From the NCBI GenBank assembly GCA_964624825.1, contig CAZUYD010000011.1:1-60334 (forward strand): a stretch of DNA of 60,334 nt. The letters run 5' to 3'. The DNA comes from Enorma sp964624825 (GTDB taxonomy: Bacteria; Actinomycetota; Coriobacteriia; Coriobacteriales; Coriobacteriaceae). Shown in pieces: positions 24,915-33,831 of this stretch. The translations under genes and the position numbers were made by a program. The notes beneath the pieces were generated by a model. That model saw only the letters and a list, made by a program, of their open reading frames with translations. It had not been told where the DNA came from and ran no database searches. How positions within the stretch are numbered: the first letter of the stretch is position 1; every line of letters begins with the position of its first letter.

Positions 24915-27779
24915 CTAGATGAACGGCGTGATAAGCATGTAGAACAGGTTCACGATGCCTGCGATCAGTGCCACAATCCATGCGTACCCGAGGCCGAACT
25001 GCCATTTGGTGCGCGCGCTGTTGTTGTCGATGAACACCTCGAAGAACCATGTCAGCACCACGACCACCGCGGCCAGGAGCAGTGAGACCGGGCTATCCCA
25101 GATAAAGAACATTCCGACCCACATGAGAAAGAGCACGCTCTCGCACCAATGCATGATCTCGACCTTCGCCAGGGTACGACCTTCCATCTCGGTGGTGATG
25201 CCCTTCACCAGCTCCTGATGCGCGTGATGACTGTAGGAATAGTCAAACGGGCTCTTGCGGAGCTTGATGGTCAGGATGAAGAGCAGTCCTAAGAAGATGG
25301 GAATGAGGTAGATGATTATGGGCACGTCAAGCGTCCAGAGGATCGCCGTATCGAACGACTGCGTGGCGCTGAAGAAGCCCACCGTCATGATAAGAAGCAT
25401 GGGCTCGTAGCTCATGACCTGCAAACACTCGCGGTCGGCGCCGGTATCGGCAAAGGGGCTGCGCGCGGAGTACGCGGCGATGATCACGAAAAGCGTGGCG
25501 AGCGTCACTAAGAAGACGCACATAAGCAGGTTGGAACCCGAAACGAACATGCCGCCCGCCAGCAAGCAGAAGATGATGGCACAGGTGATGTAGGCCTCAT
25601 CGACCGCGTTCACGCTCGCCTGCTCCTTAGCGAGCAGCTTGCGCACGTCGTAATACGGCTGCAGCAGACGCGGCCCCACGCGGCCCTGCATGCGCGCGCT
25701 CACCTTGCGGTCAAGGCCGTCGAGCAAGCATCCCGCGACCGGGGCGCAAACGGCAAACGCCAGCGTGCCGAGAAGAAGTCCCGGCAGGCCCGGTCCCACG
25801 AGCTGCGGCATGCGCTCAACGTAGAAGGTGCCGCCGGTCATCACATCGGCGGCGAAGATAACGCTCGCAGCGAACGCGATAAGTATGATAGCGCCGCAGA
25901 CAACGAGGCCCGCGTTAGTGACGATCCGCTCGGGAAAGATGTCCTCCAGATACCAGTTGCGCTTGGTAGAGACCATCGTGCGGCCCATCGCGCCGTGGAA
26001 GCGGCGGCTGTCCGGATCGGTGCAGGTGCCACCCAGATAGACCTCGACACGGCGCTTTTTGCTCGCCTTGCCCCATGGCGTCAGGAGCACGATGGCGATG
26101 AATGCCACGATGACGACCATGATGAGCATGTTGTCGATACCCAAGAACTGTGGATTGCTGCCAAAAGTCGCCTCAAGATACGGCGATACCACGCCGAGCG
26201 AGATGACCGGCAGGCCCAGGCAGCAGCCGAGCATGAGAACAGCGATAAAACCGATGGCGAACCACTCGCTCGCATGGACGCCCGACTCGACGTTCTCGGC
26301 CTTTTGCGCGACGCCCGCGAGCTTGCCGAGCCACTTGGCCCAGAAGAAGAAGGTGGCGGCCGAGCCGAAGGCAAGCAGGATGATGAAGATGATGTTGCCC
26401 GTCTCGGCAAACGACACGAGCGTGGCCCACTTAGAGATCAGCATGCCGAAGGGTGCCACGAACATGCCCAAGATGCCGAGCATCATGAAGCGCGTCAGGC
26501 GCGGTAGGCGGCTGAACAGGCCGTCCATGTCCTCGATGTTGCGACTACCGATACGGTGCTCCACCGTGCCGACGCACAGGAAGAGGATCGACTTGGACAC
26601 CGTGTGGAAGATGATCAAAAAGATCGCCGCCCATGCAGCCTCGGCGATGCCCACGCCGGCACAAGCTGAAATGAGGCCGAGGTTCGCGATGGTCGAATAC
26701 GCAAGAACGCGCTTAGCGTTGCTCTGGCTGATGGCCATGAACGAGCAGAGGGTAAAGGTGATGCCGCCCACGGTGACGACCATGATGGAAGCCGCGGGGA
26801 AGACCGCATAGGCGGGTGCGAGTTTGACCAGCAGGAAGACGCCGGCTTTGACCATAGTCGAAGAGTGGAGGAGTGCGCTCGTGGGAGTCGGGGCGACCAT
26901 AGCGCCCAGGAGCCAACTATTGAACGGCATCTGCGCGGCCTTGGTGAGGCCTGCGACCGAAAGCAGCAGAATCGGGAAGATAAGCAGCGACGCCCGTGCG
27001 TCGCCCGCCGTCTCGATAAAGACGGCCAGCGACAGCTCCACCCCGCTCAGATGTAGCCAGATGAGCGCCGCCAAAAAGGCCAATCCGCCGATCATGTTGA
27101 GATTAATCTGGCGGAAGGAGTTCTTTATGGCCTCGTCCGTGCGGGTGTAGCCGATCATGAGGAACGAGCAGACCGTGGTGATCTCCCAACCGGTAAAGAG
27201 CCACTCAAGATTATCGGAAAGCACGATCACGAACATCGCCGCCAAGAAGACGAACATGAGCGCGCTGAAGAAGTGGCGGCGATCGGGAGCATCGGCGGGC
27301 TCATGATGCTGGAAATCGTGCATATAGCCAAGGGCGTAGATGCAGATCGCGCTGCCCACGAGGCCGACAATGAGCACCATGATGACCGAGAGCTCGTCGC
27401 TGTAGAGCGGCGTGGCAAGCATGTGCCCGGCACCTTCGGAAAGCGTCATATTGGCAAAGGCGATAACGCCGATGGTCTGGACGAAGCCCAGTACCAAGGC
27501 GACACGGTTCCTATAGCGTATGGCATGCCAGAGAATGACCGCGCAGAGCACGATATCGATGACCGTGAACGCCCATGTGGCCACATAGCTCGCCTCTTGC
27601 GGCATCTCGAACACAACATGCCCTGCCAGCAGATACTGGACGGCAAACACCACCGAGGCGACGCCGGTACCAACAGCAGCCGCAATCGTGATGGCAGTGC
27701 GCTGGGATTCGCTTCGGAACAACATGAGCAGTATCGCCGCAACAAGCGGAACGACGACAAGCGCCGCGATGAGACCCAT
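24915..27779 (-). CDS. echA: Fused Ech hydrogenase membrane subunits EchA-EchB (NuoL/MrpD-like plus NuoH-like)
   Basis: This single 954-residue frame starts at the ATG at 27779 after GAGGGGGAGG; a TTG further up is unlikely. Residues about 1-615 are a NuoL/MrpA/D-type proton or sodium antiporter-like subunit (FTGWEITTVCSFLMIGYTR, QMPFNSWLLGAMVAPTPTSALLHSSTMVKAG). From about residue 660 the chain becomes a NuoH-like EchB, with DRKVSARMQGRVGPRLLQPYYDV near 690-715 and ECLQVMSYEPMLL further on. No stop or restart separates the two. Elsewhere EchA and EchB are separate proteins of about 600-640 and 290 residues. The protein should couple ferredoxin/H2 electron transfer to ion pumping. Confidence 0.93.
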   Translation of the reverse strand: MGLIAALVVVPLVAAILLMLFRSESQRTAITIAAAVGTGVASVVFAVQYLLAGHVVFEMPQEASYVATWAFTVIDIVLCAVILWHAIRYRNRVALVLGFVQTIGVIAFANMTLSEGAGHMLATPLYSDELSVIMVLIVGLVGSAICIYALGYMHDFQHHEPADAPDRRHFFSALMFVFLAAMFVIVLSDNLEWLFTGWEITTVCSFLMIGYTRTDEAIKNSFRQINLNMIGGLAFLAALIWLHLSGVELSLAVFIETAGDARASLLIFPILLLSVAGLTKAAQMPFNSWLLGAMVAPTPTSALLHSSTMVKAGVFLLVKLAPAYAVFPAASIMVVTVGGITFTLCSFMAISQSNAKRVLAYSTIANLGLISACAGVGIAEAAWAAIFLIIFHTVSKSILFLCVGTVEHRIGSRNIEDMDGLFSRLPRLTRFMMLGILGMFVAPFGMLISKWATLVSFAETGNIIFIILLAFGSAATFFFWAKWLGKLAGVAQKAENVESGVHASEWFAIGFIAVLMLGCCLGLPVISLGVVSPYLEATFGSNPQFLGIDNMLIMVVIVAFIAIVLLTPWGKASKKRRVEVYLGGTCTDPDSRRFHGAMGRTMVSTKRNWYLEDIFPERIVTNAGLVVCGAIILIAFAASVIFAADVMTGGTFYVERMPQLVGPGLPGLLLGTLAFAVCAPVAGCLLDGLDRKVSARMQGRVGPRLLQPYYDVRKLLAKEQASVNAVDEAYITCAIIFCLLAGGMFVSGSNLLMCVFLVTLATLFVIIAAYSARSPFADTGADRECLQVMSYEPMLLIMTVGFFSATQSFDTAILWTLDVPIIIYLIPIFLGLLFILTIKLRKSPFDYSYSHHAHQELVKGITTEMEGRTLAKVEIMHWCESVLFLMWVGMFFIWDSPVSLLLAAVVVVLTWFFEVFIDNNSARTKWQFGLGYAWIVALIAGIVNLFYMLITPFI

Positions 27780-28173
27780 AGCCTCCCCCTCGATCAAACA
27801 ACCTGATGAGACGCTTTATGGTGCCGGCAAAACGCACCAAAACATTCATTATTGTACCAAATCAGACGCATGTGGCAGAAAATCGGGATGGTACACAGTC
27901 CCGTTTTGCACGGCTCCGCCGGTCCATCCGTCACGGTGCGGCATGCCGCCACGACCGCAATGCCGTCATATCGGGACCGCACGCCCCGCCCGGACATCGC
28001 TACCATGCTTGGGCCGTGACGCAGGCTCACGTCGAATCCTTGCACGACGCAAGCCTGCGCCAAAGCAACGGCCCGAGCATATGCGTCTACAACTGCTGCG
28101 TATACCCGAAGCAGCCACAGACCGCTACGATCTCCTGCGCCCGCTCCGCAGACTATGCGCGCGCATCGGTGTG
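27780..28173 (-). promoter_or_regulatory. 394-bp gap upstream of the Ech operon, with possible promoter
   Basis: No gene is seen. ATTGTA at 27851-27856 reads TACAAT towards the hydrogenase operon, about 70 bp before its start, and is the best -10 candidate; the -35 is poor. The part nearer 28173 is downstream of the GH4 gene and shows no clear terminator. Confidence 0.35.
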
Positions 28174-29499
28174 CTAGAACTCCGGCAGGTATGCCTTATG
28201 CACTTCACAAAGCTCGTCGAACACTTCGTTTGCCACCGCATCTGAATCGCATAGCTGGTTCGCGACAAGCGCTGCGATAGCGAGGTCCTTGTTGCCTGTC
28301 ACCGCCGCCTCGGCAACCATCCGCTCGAAGGTCTTAATCATCTGGATGGTCCCGTTGATGCTCGGCTTGAGCTCGCCGACGGCCAGTGGCTTGGGTCCAT
28401 CTGCCGTAATGATGGCCGCGCATTCGATAGCGCTTTCTGCCGGTAGGTTCGACACGGCCCCGCCGTTGCGCACGTCCACATATTGGACGTCGCCGCGGTC
28501 GTTGCAGATGGAATCGATCACGCTGCAGGCCGCATCCGAGTAATGCGCACCGCCGCGCTCCTCGAGCTGCCTGGGTTTCACGCACAGGCTCTGATCGCGA
28601 TACAGCTCAAAGAGCTCGGCTTCGACCTGCTTGACCACCTCGGCGCGCACACCGTGAACCTCGTAGTCGCGGGTCAGCTGCTCCAGCTCCTCGCGCGTCG
28701 AGAAATAATAGTTGAGGTATGAGACGGGAATGGCCTGCAACCCGCGAATCAGCCGGCTTGACCACGGAATGGCCATGATATTCTTCATGGTACCGAGTTC
28801 CTCGACCGTGAGCTCGCAATAGCGCGCGAGCACCTCATCGAAACAGCTTCTGCCGTCGATGAACACGTCGGTCACGAAGAAGTGATGGTTGAGTCCCGAA
28901 AGCTCCATGCGCACGCGCTCAGGAGTGACACCCATCCATGAGGCGATGCCGAATCGCATGGAAATGGGACAGTTGCAAAGCCCGATGACCTTATCCCAAG
29001 CGGTATAGCGCAACACTGCCTCGGTCACGATGCCGACCGGATTGGTGAAGTTCACGAGCCATGCATCGGGGCATAGCTCTTCCATATCGCGGATGATGTC
29101 GAACATGACGGGGATGGTGCGGAGCGCCTTGAACATCCCGCCCACCCCATTGGTCTCCTGACCGATCAGCCCGTGCTTGAGGGCAATGCGCTCGTCGGCG
29201 ATGCGCGCGCTGAGCTGGCCCACGCGAAATTGCGTCGTTACGAAATCGGCTCCTTCCAGCGCCGCGCGACGATCGAGCGTAAGGCGAACCCTCATGGGCA
29301 CGCCCGCCGCCTCGACCATGCGCTGCGCAAGGCCGCCCACGATGTCGAGCTTCTCCTCGCCCTCGGGAACGTCAACCAACCACAGCTCACGTATCGGCAG
29401 CTCATCATACCGCTTGATAAACCCCTCCACCAGCTCGGGGGTATAGCTTGACCCGCCTCCGATTGTGGCGATCTTGATGGGGCTCTTCATAGGGTCCAT
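28174..29499 (-). CDS. GH4 6-phospho-beta-glucosidase
   Basis: The protein has 441 residues with GGAG five bases before the ATG. The N-terminal IATIGGGSSYTPELVEGFI is the NAD-binding loop of glycoside hydrolase family 4. NFTNPVGIVTEAV, GLCNCPISM (metal-ligand cysteine) and GLNHHFFV complete the active-site signature. GH4 enzymes need NAD+ and a divalent metal and split 6-phospho-beta-glucosides by redox-assisted elimination. It is the last gene of the cellobiose PTS locus, downstream of a terminator-like hairpin, which may lower its expression relative to the GH1 enzyme. Confidence 0.93.
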   Translation of the reverse strand: MDPMKSPIKIATIGGGSSYTPELVEGFIKRYDELPIRELWLVDVPEGEEKLDIVGGLAQRMVEAAGVPMRVRLTLDRRAALEGADFVTTQFRVGQLSARIADERIALKHGLIGQETNGVGGMFKALRTIPVMFDIIRDMEELCPDAWLVNFTNPVGIVTEAVLRYTAWDKVIGLCNCPISMRFGIASWMGVTPERVRMELSGLNHHFFVTDVFIDGRSCFDEVLARYCELTVEELGTMKNIMAIPWSSRLIRGLQAIPVSYLNYYFSTREELEQLTRDYEVHGVRAEVVKQVEAELFELYRDQSLCVKPRQLEERGGAHYSDAACSVIDSICNDRGDVQYVDVRNGGAVSNLPAESAIECAAIITADGPKPLAVGELKPSINGTIQMIKTFERMVAEAAVTGNKDLAIAALVANQLCDSDAVANEVFDELCEVHKAYLPEF

Positions 29500-29540
29500 G
29501 ACGTCTCCGATCTATCGTGGTGCCACGCCCGCTCCATGTT

Positions 29541-29574
29541 GAAAAGGGCATCGTCGTCTCCGGCGATGCCCTTC
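29541..29574 (-). terminator. Rho-independent terminator or attenuator before the GH4 gene
   Basis: On the minus strand a 10-bp perfect stem (AAGGGCATCG with CGATGCCCTT, arms 29564-29573 and 29544-29553) is followed by TTTTC. It lies between the IIA and GH4 genes and would end most transcription after IIA. The remaining upstream gap to 29794 shows nothing else. Confidence 0.7.
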
Positions 29575-29794
29575 ACGTGCTGTGCTCTTCAGTTCACCTG
29601 CCAACCCGCGCACAAGGAACGGCATGCTACGCTGGGATGAGGCGACTCGAATAAAGCCGCCCGGGTGTTGTCTGGTCCGATGACCCGTCTGCACCCGCCA
29701 CACCCAAGGCACCCGCGGCCGACAAGACCAGCATCGGCTCGAGATGGGACGACCCAGACGGGCAACGGACCCAAGCAAGCCTCAAGAGAGTCCG

Positions 29795-30145
29795 CTAGCC
29801 CTCTGCAACTTTGGCCCTGAGCGCCAGCAGCTCTTGGTAGGCGTCGATGAAGTTGACGGCCATCAGCTTGCAGGTCTCGGCACTGGCCATCTGGTCCTCG
29901 GCGTGCAGCAAAATGAGCGGGGCCTCGCCGTTGCGCTCACCGGCGGCATCGGCTTGGAGAAGCCTCATGTGGACGTCGTGTCCCCCGTTGTATGCCGCGT
30001 CTCCCTCTCTGACGAGCGCCTCGGCCGCGTCGAACGCGCCCTCCTTGGCTTTGCCAATCGCGTTGACGTAGCACGACTTCGCCGTGCCCACATAGCTGAT
30101 GATCTCGAAGCAGGTCATCTGCAGCTCGTTCATGTCTTCGTCCAT
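29795..30145 (-). CDS. celC: PTS lactose/cellobiose family IIA component
   Basis: The protein has 116 residues with AGGAGG upstream. The helical protein carries LILLHAEDQMASAET, where His81 is the phosphorylation site of the Lac family IIA. It passes phosphate from HPr to IIB. It is a typical length (about 105-115). The unpaired 164-bp gap to IIB contains a strong hairpin, listed separately. Co-location with IIC, IIB and two 6-phospho-beta-glucosidases supports cellobiose or a related beta-glucoside as substrate. Confidence 0.94.
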   Translation of the reverse strand: MDEDMNELQMTCFEIISYVGTAKSCYVNAIGKAKEGAFDAAEALVREGDAAYNGGHDVHMRLLQADAAGERNGEAPLILLHAEDQMASAETCKLMAVNFIDAYQELLALRAKVAEG

Positions 30146-30275
30146 GTCGCGTGCCTCCTATTGCACGAGAAGAACGCAGCGGGAGGTGGCGTTGCGCCGC
30201 CGCGCTGCATAACGATTGCTACGCAGCGGGCTGCGCGACTCCGCATGCGCTTCGGCCCGTCTCCGAACCCGGTCC

Positions 30276-30300
30276 CCTCCGGCGCATGCGGCGCCGGAGG
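30276..30300 (-). other. Strong GC hairpin after the IIB gene
   Basis: CCTCCGGCGC (30276-30285) and GCGCCGGAGG (30291-30300) form a perfect 10-bp stem with a five-base loop, ending ten bases from the IIB stop. There is no T tract on either strand, so it more likely protects the upstream mRNA than terminates transcription. Confidence 0.6.
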
Positions 30301-30309
30301 TCGGCAGCG

Positions 30310-30609
30310 CTAGGCGAGTGCCGCCTTCGCGTCATCGAGGATCTTGGCAGCGTTCATACGACCGTAGTCCGCCATCGGAATGACGGTAACCGGGCAACGG
30401 CCCTCGACAGCCTTCTCAAAATCACCTTTGGCGTAGCCGATCTGGGGTCCGAGCACGATGATATCGGCCTCGTCGATATGGTCCATGGCCTCGTTCATCG
30501 GGCGAGCCTCGATGGTAATGTCCTCGCCGCGGGCGGCGACCTCCTTCTCCATCTTCTGGACGAGCAGGCTCGTGGACATGCCAGCGTTGCAGCACAGCAT
30601 GATCTTCAT
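30310..30609 (-). CDS. celA: PTS lactose/cellobiose family IIB component
   Basis: The ATG at 30609, preceded by AAAGGGG, gives 99 residues; an in-frame upstream start lacks a ribosome binding site. MKIMLCCNAGMSTSLLV carries the phosphocysteine (Cys7) before NAGMSTS. IVLGPQIGYAKGDF is the second IIB-cel signature. It receives phosphate from the IIA histidine and hands it to the sugar bound by IIC. It lies between the IIC and IIA genes on the same strand. Confidence 0.95.
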   Translation of the reverse strand: MKIMLCCNAGMSTSLLVQKMEKEVAARGEDITIEARPMNEAMDHIDEADIIVLGPQIGYAKGDFEKAVEGRCPVTVIPMADYGRMNAAKILDDAKAALA

Positions 30610-30734
30610 GATATGCCCCTTTCTCACACGGGTTTCACACGGTTACATTCCACGCATCTCAACCAGTAGAAACGCGCTCGTCGGCACGCGACGTCAAACA
30701 GCGGCCGATGCGCGGGCGCCTGCGTGCGCAAGTG

Positions 30735-32105
30735 CTACGAAACGTCCGTCATCTCGAACTGCTTGCGCTGCATCGACTCGCTGGCCTTCATGAAGGGAAG
30801 GTAAACTATGGTGTAGAGCGCGAGCAGGAGCACCTGCAGGATGGCGGCGCGAACGTCGCCGCCTGTGGACAGGAAGCCCGAGGCAACGATGGGTGTGGTC
30901 CATGGCACCTGGATGCACGTGGGGTTCACGAGACCCAGAACCGTTGCGAAATACGGAATCACAATGCCGAGCGCCGTGTTGAGCACGAACGGAATCATGA
31001 GCGGGATGTTGAATACGATCGGATATCCGTAGATAACCGGCTCGTTGATATTGAAAATGCTGGGCAGGACGCCGAGCTTGGCTATCTCCTTCGAGGGCTT
31101 CCACTTGCCCCAGATGAACGTGGCGAGCAGCAGCGCCAAGGTGCAGCCGGAACCGCCCATGAGCGCGTACACGTTGATAACGTTCATGTTGAGATACAGG
31201 TCGGAGCGAGCGATAACAGCCTCGATACCGCCCGCGTTGTAGACCTCCATGGCCTCGACGAGCACGATGGTGAGAATCGGCTCGACCAGTACGCCGCTGA
31301 TCGTGGACTGATGGATGCCCAAGGTGAAGAGAAAAACACCGAGCGAGTAGATAACTACCAGGCCGATCGGGTTGGTCGTGAGCGCGCGGAGCGGAGTCTG
31401 AATCCAGGTGTTGATGAGTGCGGTGATATCGGTAGCGAAGCCCACGTACAGAATCATCGCCAGCATGCCGAAGGCGCCGAACGTGAGCAGCATCGGGACC
31501 AGCACGTTAAAAGACTTCTCGACCGCAGGGGGCACGCCTTCGGGCATCTTGATGCGCAGTCTCTCGACACCGGAAACCTTGATGAAGAGCGTCGGCGCGA
31601 ACAGGCCCACGATAATGGCGGTAAACATGCCGTTCGTGCCGGTATAGCTCGTGGTAAACGCGCTCGTCACATCGGTTGCGGTCACGGTGTCGGAGATGAA
31701 CTCGGAAGTCGACGCCAGCGAGGCACTCACCGTCTGCGGCATCATAATGAAGAACACCGCAAGCGAGACGACCACGCAGGAAATGGGGTTGTCAAAGCGC
31801 TTGTTTGAGGCGAGGCTGTAGCCCACCATGCCGCACAGCAGGATGGCGGAGATGCTCAACGCGCCCTGGGACAGCGCGCTGCCCCAATACTGAGCAGCCG
31901 AAAGAACGTCGGCGCTAGGCATAAGCCCGCCGTCGCCCCACAGCCAGGTAAAGACGACGTTGTTAAGCAGCGCCGCAATACCAGCAAGAATGAAGACCGG
32001 CATGATGGTGGCAAAGCCGTCGCGCAGCGAGCGCAGGTGCACCTGATTGCCGATCTTGGCGGATACTTCCGCAAACTTGTCGAGAAAGTTCGATCCGTTG
32101 GCCAT
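30735..32105 (-). CDS. celB: PTS lactose/cellobiose family IIC permease
   Basis: The ATG at 32105 follows AAGGAGGAG and gives 456 residues beginning MANGSNFLDKFAEVSAKIG, which matches CelB-type starts. About ten membrane segments are visible. The conserved substrate-binding region includes NINEPVIYGYPIVFNIPLMIPFVL (the NxNEP(V/I)xFG motif of the family) and HQSTISGVLVEPI. It is the membrane channel for cellobiose or chitobiose-like disaccharides. It follows the GH1 gene by 125 bp. Confidence 0.95.
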   Translation of the reverse strand: MANGSNFLDKFAEVSAKIGNQVHLRSLRDGFATIMPVFILAGIAALLNNVVFTWLWGDGGLMPSADVLSAAQYWGSALSQGALSISAILLCGMVGYSLASNKRFDNPISCVVVSLAVFFIMMPQTVSASLASTSEFISDTVTATDVTSAFTTSYTGTNGMFTAIIVGLFAPTLFIKVSGVERLRIKMPEGVPPAVEKSFNVLVPMLLTFGAFGMLAMILYVGFATDITALINTWIQTPLRALTTNPIGLVVIYSLGVFLFTLGIHQSTISGVLVEPILTIVLVEAMEVYNAGGIEAVIARSDLYLNMNVINVYALMGGSGCTLALLLATFIWGKWKPSKEIAKLGVLPSIFNINEPVIYGYPIVFNIPLMIPFVLNTALGIVIPYFATVLGLVNPTCIQVPWTTPIVASGFLSTGGDVRAAILQVLLLALYTIVYLPFMKASESMQRKQFEMTDVS

Positions 32106-32230
32106 GTGTCTCCTCCTTGCGTAAAACATGCCGTGTTGGGTGCGCTCCCCTTACGCACCCCCCGTTCGCTTTTCGATGCACGGAGCCGATAGCGGGTCCC
32201 TCATCGCTTGAAGCCATAATCGTCCGAAAC

Positions 32231-33631
32231 TTACTTGATGGTGCGTGATGTCGCGACATCCCTGAGCCATGCGGCTGATTTCTTGAGTCGACGTGCATAG
32301 CCCTCAGATAGGTCGACCTCCACAAATCCGTAACGGTTCTTAAAGGCATTCGACCATGACCAGTTATCGATGAGGCCCCAGTAGTGATAGCCTGCGCAGG
32401 TGGCACCATCCGCGATAGCGCGCGCAATCCATATCAGGTGGTCGCGCACGAATTCGATGCGATAGTCGTCTTGGACCTGTCCGTCCTCGTTTTTGCTGAG
32501 GTATTCACGCTCGATGCCGATGCCGTTCTCGGATACAAACCATTCAAGATCGGGATATTCCTTCTTGCACTTCATACCGAAGTCGTAGATGCCCTGGGGA
32601 TAGATTTCCCAGCCACGGCTCTCGTTCATCACGCGCTCGGGCCAGATATACGGATCGGCAAACAGTGGATTGCCCCATTCGTCGTGCTGGGCGCTCGGCG
32701 CCTGCACGCGATTGGGCTGATAGTAGTTGCACCCGATCCAATCGACCACGCCGGAGGCGAGCACGGCGTCATCGCCGGATCGCATAGGAACCTGGACGCC
32801 AAGGCCGGCGAGCGTATCTAGCACGTCGGCGGGAAGCTCGCCCTTGGTCACCAGGTCAAGCCACCACCGATTGGTAAGGCCATCGCTCATGCGCAGGGCC
32901 TCAAGGTCGGCATCGCTCGGGTTGGCCCTCGTATAGGAGGGGCTGAAGTTGCAAATCATGCCGATGCGCGCGTCTTTGCGCAGCGCGCCCTCCTCAAACA
33001 AGCTGCGATACCGCGCCACGCCTAGGCAATGCGCGACCGAAATGTTGTACTGAACCGTACATGCTTCTTGGAAGCTATGATGCTGTGGATACCATATCGG
33101 ATGCCAATAGCGGTTCTCGGGCTCCACGATGGGCTCGTTAAAGGTGAACCAGCAGCGCACCTCTCGACCAAACTCACGCAGCGCCTGCTCGACGTAATTG
33201 GCATACGCCTCGCAGACCTCACGGTTCTCCCACCCGCCGCGGCGGAACAGGTAGCTCGGCATATCGAAATGGTAGAGGTTCACAAAGACCTCGAGCCCCG
33301 CTTCACGCGATGCGCGGAAGAGCTCATGATACCACCGGGCGCCCTCGGGATTAATGGCACCGTCTTGGTCGAGCAAACGGCTCCATTGAATGGACGTGCG
33401 GTAGCTGGTAAGCCCTAGGTCTTTGAGAATCTGCAGATCCTCCCGATAGCGATGCATGAAATCGTTGCCCACGTACGACCCAACACGGTTGTGAAACGCC
33501 GAAATGTCCTCGTTTGACCAGGTATCCCACAAATTCTCGAGCTTTCCACCCGTATTCCAGCCGCCCTCGGTCTGCGGTCCGGACATAGCGGCGCCAAAGA
33601 AGAATTCTTGAGGCAGCGTGTATTCCGTCAT
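32231..33631 (-). CDS. GH1 6-phospho-beta-glucosidase
   Basis: The ATG at 33631, with GGAG six bases upstream, gives 466 residues. The N-terminal FFFGAAMSGPQTEGG, WFTFNEPIV with the acid/base Glu166, and WFVSENGIG with the nucleophile Glu368 define family GH1. The chain length is normal. It hydrolyses phosphorylated beta-glucosides from the PTS to glucose 6-phosphate and an aglycone or glucose. It is the first gene of the operon, directly behind the promoter described below. A second, unrelated enzyme with the same activity (GH4) ends the operon. Confidence 0.95.
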   Translation of the reverse strand: MTEYTLPQEFFFGAAMSGPQTEGGWNTGGKLENLWDTWSNEDISAFHNRVGSYVGNDFMHRYREDLQILKDLGLTSYRTSIQWSRLLDQDGAINPEGARWYHELFRASREAGLEVFVNLYHFDMPSYLFRRGGWENREVCEAYANYVEQALREFGREVRCWFTFNEPIVEPENRYWHPIWYPQHHSFQEACTVQYNISVAHCLGVARYRSLFEEGALRKDARIGMICNFSPSYTRANPSDADLEALRMSDGLTNRWWLDLVTKGELPADVLDTLAGLGVQVPMRSGDDAVLASGVVDWIGCNYYQPNRVQAPSAQHDEWGNPLFADPYIWPERVMNESRGWEIYPQGIYDFGMKCKKEYPDLEWFVSENGIGIEREYLSKNEDGQVQDDYRIEFVRDHLIWIARAIADGATCAGYHYWGLIDNWSWSNAFKNRYGFVEVDLSEGYARRLKKSAAWLRDVATSRTIK

Positions 33632-33682
33632 GCACTTCTCCATCTCAGTTTACAAGTAAATATATATCATAATTTTTATTAG

Positions 33683-33732
33683 ATTATAGCGCTCTAATTT
33701 TATATGTAAAGCAGTATTTCCTAAATTAGAGC
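33683..33732 (-). promoter_or_regulatory. Promoter and GntR-type operator of the cellobiose operon
   Basis: On the minus strand TTTACA (complement of 33705-33710) and TATAAT (complement of 33683-33688) are separated by 16 bp, giving a near-consensus promoter towards the GH1 gene. A perfect 10-bp inverted repeat, GCTCTAATTT (33691-33700) and AAATTAGAGC (33723-33732), places one arm between -35 and -10 and the other just upstream of -35. It is the natural operator of the divergent GntR regulator. Confidence 0.75.
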
Positions 33733-33831
33733 TTAGCATTTAGGGCAAGCGGGAATGTACCCTTATACTTGAAAAGAACGATTTTCAGATATGGTCGAGC
33801 ATGCGTTTTAGCAAGAACGAGGAGGGGTACC

